In this document: piece after piece, positions 51,513 through 59,480 of the stretch | Layout of the letters: every line of letters starts with the position of its first letter | Position numbering within the stretch: the stretch's first letter is position 1 | Assembly: GCA_031421635.1 (NCBI GenBank) | Contig: JANOPA010000066.1 | Span: forward strand, 1-64,000 | Direction of reading: 5' to 3' | DNA length: 64,000 bases | From: JAPOKJ01 sp031421635 | GTDB taxonomy: Bacteria > Pseudomonadota > Gammaproteobacteria > Burkholderiales > Burkholderiaceae_E | The notes under the pieces: model-generated | What the model was told of the DNA's origin: nothing | Databases searched by the model: none | The model's input: only the letters and a program-made list of their open reading frames with translations | Translations under genes and position numbers: made by a program

Positions 51513-52754
51513 ATGGAACAACCCACTGGAACAATGAACGAGCCACCCAAACGAGCAGATCCGGACCACGACTTATCCGCCCGCTTAGTTGAAGCAGGTC
51601 GTCACGGGGTACCACATACGCCGGTCGCGAATACACCCGTATATCGCGCATCGACCATTCTTTTCGATTCAATCGAGCAAACCCAAAAGATCGGCCCCAG
51701 GACGGTCACTGGTGAGCGTCACGCCACCAGTTACGCCACGGTAGGCACGTCCACTACCTTTGCCCTGATGGATGCGCTTGCCGAAATTGAGGGTCGTGGT
51801 CACGACACCCGAGCGGCCCTGGCACCTTCCGGATTAGCCGCCATCACCACGGCGCTGCTGGCGTTTCTCAAGCCCGGCGATCATCTGCTGATGAGCGATG
51901 CAGTGTATGGTCCAGCACGCGTATTTGCCAATGGCCTGCTGGCAAGCATGGGTGTGAAGACCACTTTCTTCGCACCGCAATCCAGCCCGCAGGATCTTGA
52001 CCAACTTGCTCAGAGCAACACTAAGGTTTTGTTCCTGGAAAGCCCCGGAAGCTACACGCTTGAGCTCCACGATACACCGGCGCTGTGTGCCTGGGCGCGC
52101 TCTAAAAGTATCGTGAGTATGGTCGACAACACTTGGGCGACACCAGTTTTTGCGCGGCCCTTTGATTGGGGCGTCGACATCTCCCTAATGGCGCTGACCA
52201 AGTATTGGAGCGGTCATTCCGATGTCCTGATGGGCGGGATGGTGATTCGCACGGAACTCTGGCCGACACTTTGGAGCACGGTCCGCCAGCTCGGACAGTG
52301 CGTCGGTGGCGACGATGCCTTCCTTATTTTACGGGGCCTTCGTACGGCCGAGGTGCGGATGCGCCAACATGAGAGGTCGGCACTTCAGATCGCTCAATGG
52401 TTAAAGTTGCAAGCCCAGGTTAAAACGGTGCTGCATCCTGGCCTTTCAGATCATCCCCAGCATGGGCTCTGGAAGCGAGACTTTCTAGGGGCGAGCGGCC
52501 TGTTTTCGTTTGAGCTTCAGCCCGGCACAAGCTTCGCTCACGTTTGTGCGCTTTGTAATGATCGCCAGCACTTTGGGATTGGCTACTCCTGGGGCGGATT
52601 CGAAAGCTTAATCATGGCGGCGCAACTCTCCCACGTGAGAACCATCAAACCCTGGACGGGTGGGCCGTTGATTCGCTTGAACATCGGGTTGGAAGACCCC
52701 GCGACCTTGATTGCCGATCTCGAGACCGGTTTTTTGAGAGCTTTTCCGCGCTAG
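51513..52754 (+). CDS. metC: cystathionine beta-lyase
   Basis: PLP-dependent enzyme of the Cys/Met metabolism family, 413 residues. The lysine that binds PLP lies in L-T-K-Y-W-S-G-H-S-D (T-K-Y-x-x-G-H-S-D is specific for MetC), the phosphate-binding Y-A-T-V-G-T-S-T-T and A-P-S-G-L-A-A-I-T are present, and the D-N-T-W-A-T-P strand and R-L-N-I-G-L-E-D-P end motif complete the family pattern. An internal ATG at 51534 would remove seven residues. It converts cystathionine to homocysteine, or degrades cysteine, in the cytoplasm. Confidence 0.94.
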   Translation: MEQPTGTMNEPPKRADPDHDLSARLVEAGRHGVPHTPVANTPVYRASTILFDSIEQTQKIGPRTVTGERHATSYATVGTSTTFALMDALAEIEGRGHDTRAALAPSGLAAITTALLAFLKPGDHLLMSDAVYGPARVFANGLLASMGVKTTFFAPQSSPQDLDQLAQSNTKVLFLESPGSYTLELHDTPALCAWARSKSIVSMVDNTWATPVFARPFDWGVDISLMALTKYWSGHSDVLMGGMVIRTELWPTLWSTVRQLGQCVGGDDAFLILRGLRTAEVRMRQHERSALQIAQWLKLQAQVKTVLHPGLSDHPQHGLWKRDFLGASGLFSFELQPGTSFAHVCALCNDRQHFGIGYSWGGFESLIMAAQLSHVRTIKPWTGGPLIRLNIGLEDPATLIADLETGFLRAFPR

Positions 52755-52790
52755 ATTAGTAGCTGGGCCGCGTGCCCGATTGGAGATCCC

Positions 52791-53183
52791 ATGCCCCATC
52801 TTGTCGTTGAGTATTCAGACAATTTAGTGCCTAAGGTGAATGTGCAAGCGCTGGTCGACCATCTGCATCAGAGTGCTTTGGCGACGGGGGTGTTCCCATT
52901 GGGAGGTCTACGCACCAGAGCAGAAGAGCGTAAGGTTTACAAAATCGCAGACGGTCATTCAGACAACGCTTTCGTGCATGTCACGATGTGGTTGGGTCAC
53001 GGCCGCGACGAAGCGACCAAGCTCCAAGCAGCACAGCAAGTCTTTGATGATCTGGTGGCCTTCTTGCAGCCGGTGTTTGAGAAAACGCCGCTGGGGATCT
53101 CACTCAATATGCAGGAGCTTGATCCGGTGCTCAATTTTAAGAAGAGCAATCTGCACGAGTACGTGAAGCGCCGGGCCAGCTAA
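52791..53183 (+). CDS. 5-carboxymethyl-2-hydroxymuconate Delta-isomerase family protein
   Basis: A 130-residue tautomerase-fold protein. After Met removal it begins P-H-L-V-V-E-Y-S, with the catalytic Pro-1 of the family, and continues with N-L-V-P-K-V-N-V-Q-A-L. This is the CHMI (HpcD) family, acting in homoprotocatechuate degradation. No other hpc gene is nearby, so it may have another role or be a solo copy. It is separated by 36 bp from metC and is followed by a convergent gene. Confidence 0.88.
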   Translation: MPHLVVEYSDNLVPKVNVQALVDHLHQSALATGVFPLGGLRTRAEERKVYKIADGHSDNAFVHVTMWLGHGRDEATKLQAAQQVFDDLVAFLQPVFEKTPLGISLNMQELDPVLNFKKSNLHEYVKRRAS

Positions 53184-53238
53184 GGAAAAAGGCTTGCACG
53201 CCTTGTGCCGCCCAGCCCCTCCTATGGTTACGTCCGCA

Positions 53239-55044
53239 TCAACTCATGCCGAGTAAACCATTCCAACTCTCACTGGGTAACGGTTTACTGAAGAAGAACC
53301 CCTGAAAGTAATCGCAGCCCTCCGCCGACAAAAAGTCGAGCTGTTCTTGTGTTTCCACACCTTCGGCAACCATCGTCAAGTTCAAGCCTTTTACAAGCGA
53401 TATGACACTTCGAACAATCGCAATGCTGGAGTAGTCATCGGGTAGATTCGTGACGAACGAACGGTCAAGTTTGAGTTCATCCAAACTAAGGTGCTGAATA
53501 TAGGCGAGCGACGAGTAGCCAGTCCCAAAGTCGTCCAACGACAGGTTGACGCCGAGCCCCTTGAACATCGCCATGGTATCGATGGCCTTCTGGGCGTCCC
53601 GCATGAGAGCGCCTTCAGTCAATTCAAGGGTAAGAAGATGCGCGGGCAGGCCCGTCATTTTGAGGATTGACTTGACGGTTCGGGCGAGCGTCGGATCTTC
53701 ATATTGTATGCTGGACACATTAACGGCAACCGGGATCGGATGACCGCGCTTGAACCAGTGTACCGCTTGGGCACAAGCACGTGTGAGCACCCATCGGCCA
53801 ATTGCATTGATCAGTCCGAGCTCTTCGGCGAGCGGGATAAATTGATCCGGGGCCACCATACCCATCTCAGGATGTTGCCAGCGAATCAAGGCCTCAGCGC
53901 CGCTAATTTTCAAAGCGCCATCAAACTTCGGTTGAAAGTGCAGGACAAATTCGTTGCGCTCGAGGGCGCCGCGTAATTGCTGCTCCAGCGACACCTTGCT
54001 CTGTGTGCGCTGATGCAAGTCTTTGGCATAAAACGCAAACTGATTTTTTCCGGCCGCCTTGGCTTGGCTCAGCGCGGCCTGGGCCTTATGGAGTAAGTCC
54101 TCGGGCTCGCGCGAATCGTTCGGATAAGCGGCAATTCCAATGCTGACGTCGACGTAGATTTCCTTGCCGTCAATCATGAAGGGCCGCGACATATGGCGCT
54201 GAATGCGTCTGGTTGCGGCGGCGGCGGACTCGACCTGATCTAGCTCTTGCAGAAGGACCGTAAATTCGTCGCCGTTGATCCTTGCCACCGGCGCAACATC
54301 GCGATTAGCGCCGAGACTGCCCACACCGTCCTTGGCCCGTACACAGTCGCGCAATCGATCGGCGACGCCTCTCAGCACCGCATCTCCAACCCGATTGCCG
54401 TAGTTATCGTTGATGAGCTTAAATCGATCAAGATTAATGTGAAGCAAGGCGCAGCTTTTATTCTCGCGCTGCGAAATTTTGATCCCTGCAGCTAGTTGCT
54501 TTAAGAATAAGCTGCGGTTTGGGAGGCTTGTCACTCCATCGTAATTCGCAAGATAGTCGCCGTAGGCTTTAAATGCCAGCGTATTGCGCAGGCGCAAGAT
54601 GAGCTCTGAGCTATCCACCGGTTTCGACAGAAAATCAGTGGCACCCAGCCCGAGCACTTTGAGCTTGGTTGCCGCGTCACTCGCTGCAGTCAATACGATC
54701 ACCGGTAAATAGCGCAAGCTCTCGGTAGCGCGAACTTTTTCGAGCACATCGAAACCGCTGATGCCGGGCATCATGAGGTCAAGTAAGAGCGCGTCGGGCC
54801 TCTCAGCCGCAATCACGCTAAATGCCATAGTCGGGTCGTCACATCCAATCACCTCGCCGTAGCCCGCTTCCTCGAGAAAAGCTTTCACGACCTCAATCAT
54901 CAGCGGTTCATCGTCGATCATTAAAATGCGGGCGTTGCTGAGATGATGGGTCGGGTTGGCCAGGCTTGGCGCATGCGCGAGATTGAGCGCCAGGGTGTCG
55001 ACGGAAAGATTGCCGAGTGATGAATCGTCGTTGTGGCTAGACAT
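53239..55044 (-). CDS. receiver - GGDEF - EAL signalling protein
   Basis: A 601-residue two-domain-output response regulator. Residues about 40-155: receiver with D-D-E pocket and phospho-acceptor in L-L-L-D-L-M-M-P. Residues about 165-330: diguanylate cyclase fold, but the G-G-D-E-F motif reads I-N-G-D-E-F, so cyclase activity is uncertain. Residues about 345-595: EAL phosphodiesterase with G-A-E-A-L-I-R-W, N-V-S-S-I-Q and D-D-F-G-T-G-Y-S-S-L, i.e. the catalytic residues of active EAL domains. Likely to degrade c-di-GMP. It follows the hybrid kinase by 45 bp and is probably its cognate partner. Confidence 0.93.
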   Translation of the reverse strand: MSSHNDDSSLGNLSVDTLALNLAHAPSLANPTHHLSNARILMIDDEPLMIEVVKAFLEEAGYGEVIGCDDPTMAFSVIAAERPDALLLDLMMPGISGFDVLEKVRATESLRYLPVIVLTAASDAATKLKVLGLGATDFLSKPVDSSELILRLRNTLAFKAYGDYLANYDGVTSLPNRSLFLKQLAAGIKISQRENKSCALLHINLDRFKLINDNYGNRVGDAVLRGVADRLRDCVRAKDGVGSLGANRDVAPVARINGDEFTVLLQELDQVESAAAATRRIQRHMSRPFMIDGKEIYVDVSIGIAAYPNDSREPEDLLHKAQAALSQAKAAGKNQFAFYAKDLHQRTQSKVSLEQQLRGALERNEFVLHFQPKFDGALKISGAEALIRWQHPEMGMVAPDQFIPLAEELGLINAIGRWVLTRACAQAVHWFKRGHPIPVAVNVSSIQYEDPTLARTVKSILKMTGLPAHLLTLELTEGALMRDAQKAIDTMAMFKGLGVNLSLDDFGTGYSSLAYIQHLSLDELKLDRSFVTNLPDDYSSIAIVRSVISLVKGLNLTMVAEGVETQEQLDFLSAEGCDYFQGFFFSKPLPSESWNGLLGMS

Positions 55045-55089
55045 TGTTGCTAAATTTTCTTAAAAAGTTTCTAGATCAGTGACAAAAAC

Positions 55090-57645
55090 TCAGTGAGCCG
55101 AGCTAACTTCTTCAAGCTTGGCGACCAAAATTTGCGTCTTTTCGCTCGATGGGTTCACTAGCCGAGAGGCGATGTTTCGAATGCTCGCCATTGGCTTGAG
55201 GCATTGTTCGTATTGCGTGGCCTTAGAGGCTTCTTCAAGTTGTGAAGCTGGCGCGGTGAAGGAGTCGAAGCCAACCGAACCACCGCCGCCTTTGAGCCAA
55301 TGCGCGAGTTGAGAAAGGGCCTCAAAGTCTTGCTTGGACAAGGCTTCATCCATGAGTTTGATCTGTCCCGGCAGGCGGACACAGAAACTGGCGGCCACGT
55401 GACGAAGCTTTGGGTGGGTCGCCAGGCGAGATGTAATTGGCGAGACATCGTCGAGGTTGTCTTCACGGATATCAGGGCTCGGCGTTTGCAGGCCTACGAC
55501 AGCATGATTAGGCTTGTCAATCATCGCACTCTCGGCCTTCAGGAAGCTCGCCAAAGTGTCGAACAATTTATCGATATCGATTGGTTTGGTGAGATATCCA
55601 GTACATCCGCACTCGATAATTTCCGCCTCAAAGCCCGCCATGGCATGCGCTGTGAACGCGACAATCGGGAGCTGCAGGCCTTTCTCGCGCAAGATTCTTG
55701 TGGCAGTGAAACCGTCCATCACAGGCATCGACATGTCCATCAAAATCAGATCGTACTTCTCGGTCAGTGCGCTCATCACCGCCTCTTTGCCGTTACTTGC
55801 TTCGCTAACCGTGAGGCCTGTTTCCTCAAGAAGGAGTCGTGCAAGTTCTCGATTTTCGACGCTGTCGTCCACGACCAGCACCTTGGCCGCGCTAAATTTC
55901 CAGCTCTTGATCTGGTCTTTAGAGGCCAATTTAGTACTTGCCTGAGTGAGCTCAGAGGGCTCAATCCAAAGGGCCTGCATGTCGAGATGAGGATCGATCG
56001 TGATCGTGAAGGTGCTACCTTCGCGAAGTGCACTGCTCACGGAAATGTCGCCTCCCATAGCCCGGGCGAATTTGCGACTAATGGGTAAACCGAGTCCTGT
56101 CCCGCCGAAGCGTCGAGTGGTCGAGCTTTCAGCCTGAACAAAGGCTTCGAAAACGGCGTCGAGCTTGTCTCCGGCAATACCAATGCCCGAATCTTTCACC
56201 GACACCTGAAACATAAATCGACCGTTGAGCCGCACGAATCGCTCGGTAATGAGCACTTCACCCTTATCAGTGAACTTGATCGCATTGCCTACGAGGTTGG
56301 TGACCATCTGACGCAATCGACCCGAGTCACTTAGAATGGACTCAACCACTTGGCCTTCAAATGCCATACGCAGGCCAATGCCTTTCTCTTCGGCCTTGAC
56401 CCGCATAATTTGCTGTACTTCGGCGATCACTTGGTGGGGCTTGAAGGCGATGGTCTCGATGTCCAAACGTCCCGCCTCGACTTTGGAAAGATCGAGAATG
56501 TCGTTGATCAATTCGAGTAGGTGCTTGCCATTACTGTGAATCGTAGTGAGGTGTTTCTCAAGCGTACTCGGATCGCGATACAGGCCGCGCCGGAGAACAT
56601 CGGTAAAGCCGAGAATGGCATTCATTGGCGTACGAATTTCGTGGCTCATATTGGCGAGAAAATCACTCTTGGCACTATTAGCGGTATCGGCGGTCTTCTT
56701 GGCCTCTCGTAGTTCAGCTTCCACTTCTTCCAGATGGGTGATGTCATCCAAGCTGATCAACACCCCGTTGACCCGACCTTCTGCACCCAACACGGGCGAG
56801 CAGTTCACGAGAAATGAGCGCCGTTTGCCTTGCACATCGTTCAAATAGATTCGAGAATTCACCTCGCTCTCGGCGCTGGCTTGAGCCTTTACCCAAGGGA
56901 ACTGCTCCTGATCAAGCGCATGCCCATCAGACCTGAGCCAACTTTGCTCGCCGATTTTGTGGCCAACGACTTGGTCTTCGGTGTTTCCCGAGAGGTCGAG
57001 AAATGCCTTGTTGGCGAGTACCACCAGGCTTGAACCGTCGATCACTAACAGTCCTTCGACCAAAGTGTCCAGCGCTGAGCGCACCCGATCAGGCACTGCT
57101 TCAGAGGGATCAAGCTGCTTCAATACCCGCCTTAGGTAAAGTGAAAAAATGGTAAAGCAAGCAAAGGTCATAAAAATGATGAGCTGGGTTCTGGGGGACA
57201 ACAGAAAGCCAAGAATGCCTGCCTGGTTCATCTCGGTGAATTGAATTTCGCTTCTTCCCCAAACCTTGCCTTGTACGCTCAGGGGCACGACAACTTGATC
57301 TTCAGTCGAGCGTCCGGCGGGCGGCTCCTTCCATTCTTGATGCGGACCAGCACTGGCGAGAAGTTTTCCATCGGCTTGGCGGACCGCAAGCGATTTGAGA
57401 TCGGGGTTGCGTTCTAAAACGAACGCCAGAAAAGGGCCAAGCCGCTGCGCATGGGTTTGACTGAGATAGCCACCGCTCACTGCTGCAACCATCTCTGAAA
57501 CCGAGGCCCTGGCCTGACGCTTCGCGACGGTTTCATCGGGAACCATGCCGAGCAAGGTGGCCACAAGCAAAATACTGGTCACCACCGACACCAGGCCGAG
57601 GGTCACAAGGTTCCTTGCGCCGAGTTTTCCTAATAACTTTTTCAT
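55090..57645 (-). CDS. hybrid sensor histidine kinase with receiver and Hpt domains
   Basis: An 851-residue BarA/ArcB-like hybrid kinase. Two membrane segments (about 15-35 and 150-172) flank a periplasmic region. Then a PAS domain (about 185-300), a HisKA domain with M-S-H-E-I-R-T-P (phospho-acceptor near residue 335), a HATPase_c domain (N-L-V-G-N-A-I-K-F, D-S-G-I-G-I, G-G-T-G-L-G-L-P-I), a receiver (V-V-D-D-S, L-M-D-M-S-M-P) and an Hpt domain with L-A-H-W-L-K-G at the end. It is the first gene of a unit with the receiver-GGDEF-EAL gene 45 bp downstream, so phosphoryl flow Hpt to that receiver is likely. Confidence 0.94.
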   Translation of the reverse strand: MKKLLGKLGARNLVTLGLVSVVTSILLVATLLGMVPDETVAKRQARASVSEMVAAVSGGYLSQTHAQRLGPFLAFVLERNPDLKSLAVRQADGKLLASAGPHQEWKEPPAGRSTEDQVVVPLSVQGKVWGRSEIQFTEMNQAGILGFLLSPRTQLIIFMTFACFTIFSLYLRRVLKQLDPSEAVPDRVRSALDTLVEGLLVIDGSSLVVLANKAFLDLSGNTEDQVVGHKIGEQSWLRSDGHALDQEQFPWVKAQASAESEVNSRIYLNDVQGKRRSFLVNCSPVLGAEGRVNGVLISLDDITHLEEVEAELREAKKTADTANSAKSDFLANMSHEIRTPMNAILGFTDVLRRGLYRDPSTLEKHLTTIHSNGKHLLELINDILDLSKVEAGRLDIETIAFKPHQVIAEVQQIMRVKAEEKGIGLRMAFEGQVVESILSDSGRLRQMVTNLVGNAIKFTDKGEVLITERFVRLNGRFMFQVSVKDSGIGIAGDKLDAVFEAFVQAESSTTRRFGGTGLGLPISRKFARAMGGDISVSSALREGSTFTITIDPHLDMQALWIEPSELTQASTKLASKDQIKSWKFSAAKVLVVDDSVENRELARLLLEETGLTVSEASNGKEAVMSALTEKYDLILMDMSMPVMDGFTATRILREKGLQLPIVAFTAHAMAGFEAEIIECGCTGYLTKPIDIDKLFDTLASFLKAESAMIDKPNHAVVGLQTPSPDIREDNLDDVSPITSRLATHPKLRHVAASFCVRLPGQIKLMDEALSKQDFEALSQLAHWLKGGGGSVGFDSFTAPASQLEEASKATQYEQCLKPMASIRNIASRLVNPSSEKTQILVAKLEEVSSAH

Positions 57646-57932
57646 GCTGCTTCTTCCTCAAGCGGTACTGGCTTGCGAATGACGCTGGGTTCAATAGGTC
57701 CCCTGATGTTGACGTCCTTCTTCACTCGCTTAGTCTAGGCTCTGCGCTTTGAGGAGTCTGTGGTCGGCATTGCCGTTAGTCGGGGGAAACCGGCTTTCAA
57801 GCGGAATCAGGCGACCACCGGTTCCATCTTGATGGTCATCTGCAAGGCTTCGCTTTTTCTGATGAGTGAGTTCGCGAGGTTTAACAATCAGCGCGAGGGA
57901 ATGTCAATCTTGGTTTTGGCCAGTCCGGTCGG

Positions 57933-58580
57933 CTAGGCGGCGACGCGTGCCCAGCGTCGCCAGCCGAGAACCGCCATCGCCAAAAAAATCATATAGAGCA
58001 ACATGGTGAGCCATAAAGCCTTGTAAGCCAGCAAGGCGATCATGGAAACATTGACCGCTTGCCAGATAAACCAGTTCTCAAGAATTTTCTTGCCCAGTAA
58101 AATTTGCCCCACCAAACTCCCCGCGGTTGGAAATGCATCCGCCCAAGCGACATCGGAATCGGTAAAGTGAGAAAGTAAGAAGGCGAGCACGAGCCATAAG
58201 CCAAACCAACTCGTGAGCACCACCACTCGTTCCTGAGACGTCCAGTGTCGCACTTGGAGAAGGGTTGCAGGACCGTCACTGCGCAAGTTGCTCTCGGCTT
58301 GCGTCCTTGAATGGGTGCGCCAACCAGATTGATCGGGCATGAGCCAAAGCCACCAGCCCCAAAGGGACGCGAGCATGAAGTAAATTTGAATGCCGGCATC
58401 CCCATAGAGCTTGTTTCGGTAGAACAACCAACAATAAAGGCCAGAGCTGACGATGGCCAGTGGCCATCCCCAATGGATTTCCAGTACGTTGCAGGCAACA
58501 CAGGCCAGCGCCAGAACAAAGGCGATGGCCTCAATCCAGGTGACTTGAACTTTACCGACCTCAAACAAAATGTCGAACAT
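57933..58580 (-). CDS. pnuC: nicotinamide mononucleotide transporter PnuC
   Basis: Seven-helix facilitator of the PnuC family, 215 residues, importing nicotinamide riboside. Landmarks: W-x-E-A-I-A-F-V, E-I-H-W-G-W-P-L-A-I-V-S-S-G-L-Y (helix 2 motif), K-L-Y-G-D-A-G-I-Q and W-G-W-W-L-W. In the C-terminal half, N-W-F-I-W-Q-A-V-N-V is also typical. No NadR or thiamine gene is near; in some bacteria PnuC homologues (PnuT) carry thiamine, so the substrate is not certain. It faces left; the 287-bp region after the hybrid kinase start (57646-57932) holds no gene I can support. Confidence 0.92.
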   Translation of the reverse strand: MFDILFEVGKVQVTWIEAIAFVLALACVACNVLEIHWGWPLAIVSSGLYCWLFYRNKLYGDAGIQIYFMLASLWGWWLWLMPDQSGWRTHSRTQAESNLRSDGPATLLQVRHWTSQERVVVLTSWFGLWLVLAFLLSHFTDSDVAWADAFPTAGSLVGQILLGKKILENWFIWQAVNVSMIALLAYKALWLTMLLYMIFLAMAVLGWRRWARVAA

Positions 58581-58616
58581 GACGCCCTTGTTGCCTGGTG
58601 GGGGTTGAGTGCTAGC

Positions 58617-59480
58617 TCAGCGGGGATTACCAGCATCGGTCGGAGCGCTCAACAAAAGCAGCTGCGCGGCAACACTGGCGGCGATGATCTGAGGCTCCTT
58701 GCCAACAATGGTACTCAGACCAATGGGACAGACCAGCCGCTCCCTGGTCGCGACATTCTTTTGTTCAAGGCGTTTGAGGAAGCGCGCTTTTTTGGTCGCT
58801 GACCCGATGAGTCCCACAAAGGGCAGATCGATTCGATTCAGGGCCGTCTCGCACAACTCCAAATCCAAATCATGACTATGGGTGGTCACAATCACGAAGC
58901 AACCCGGTGAGAGAGTTTTGATTTCGGCGCTCGGCGAATCGATACAGCGTATTTCGATAGTGGATTTCATGGGTGTGGATTGAGGGAACTCAAGTTCGCG
59001 CTCGTCGATCCAGATGATGCGACAGGGCAGAAGGCTCAGGGCATCGACAATGGCTCGTCCGACATGGCCTGCGCCAAAAAGGGCTAATGTGAATCGAAGA
59101 GTATCTTGTGGCCAGGCCTTTAGCATCGCTGCGCTCACCACCTCAAACTGTAGGTCCACCGCCCCGCCACAACATTGCCCGAGGCTGGGCCCAAGACTAA
59201 AATGCTTGCTGACTGTAATGTCTTGGCGCGCTATACGTTCCCGGTTTGCAGGCACTCTTGGTGTGTCGCGACGGTGGATGAGTTCACGCGCCAGCGTCAG
59301 GCCCTCAAGCTCTAAATGTCCACCGCCAATGGTGCCTGCAATGTGGTTTTCAGTGACCAACATCAACGTGCCACTCGGTCTGGGGGTTGAGCCTTGTGTC
59401 CTGGCGATGCTCACCCGCATCACCGTGACCCCTTGGCTAAGCCAATACTGTGCTTTTGATTTGAGCTCGGAGTTGTTCAA
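58617..59480 (-). CDS. xdhC: xanthine dehydrogenase accessory protein XdhC
   Basis: Molybdenum-cofactor insertion chaperone of xanthine dehydrogenase, 287 residues. The N-terminal XdhC/CoxI domain has R-V-S-I-A-R-T-Q-G-S-T-P-R-P and G-T-I-G-G-G-H-L-E, and the C-terminal Rossmann domain has L-A-L-F-G-A-G-H-V-G-R-A, typical of the family, ending with I-G-S-A-T-K-K-A-R-F and K-E-P-Q-I-I-A-A-S-V-A-A. It overlaps the end of xdhB by 44 bp, so the operon order xdhA-xdhB-xdhC is tightly coupled. Confidence 0.95.
   Translation of the reverse strand: MNNSELKSKAQYWLSQGVTVMRVSIARTQGSTPRPSGTLMLVTENHIAGTIGGGHLELEGLTLARELIHRRDTPRVPANRERIARQDITVSKHFSLGPSLGQCCGGAVDLQFEVVSAAMLKAWPQDTLRFTLALFGAGHVGRAIVDALSLLPCRIIWIDERELEFPQSTPMKSTIEIRCIDSPSAEIKTLSPGCFVIVTTHSHDLDLELCETALNRIDLPFVGLIGSATKKARFLKRLEQKNVATRERLVCPIGLSTIVGKEPQIIAASVAAQLLLLSAPTDAGNPR

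Noticed and set aside
55300..56088. 262-codon open frame opposite the hybrid kinase
   Set aside because: It mirrors the receiver and kinase domain of a well-supported gene and shows no recognisable protein features.
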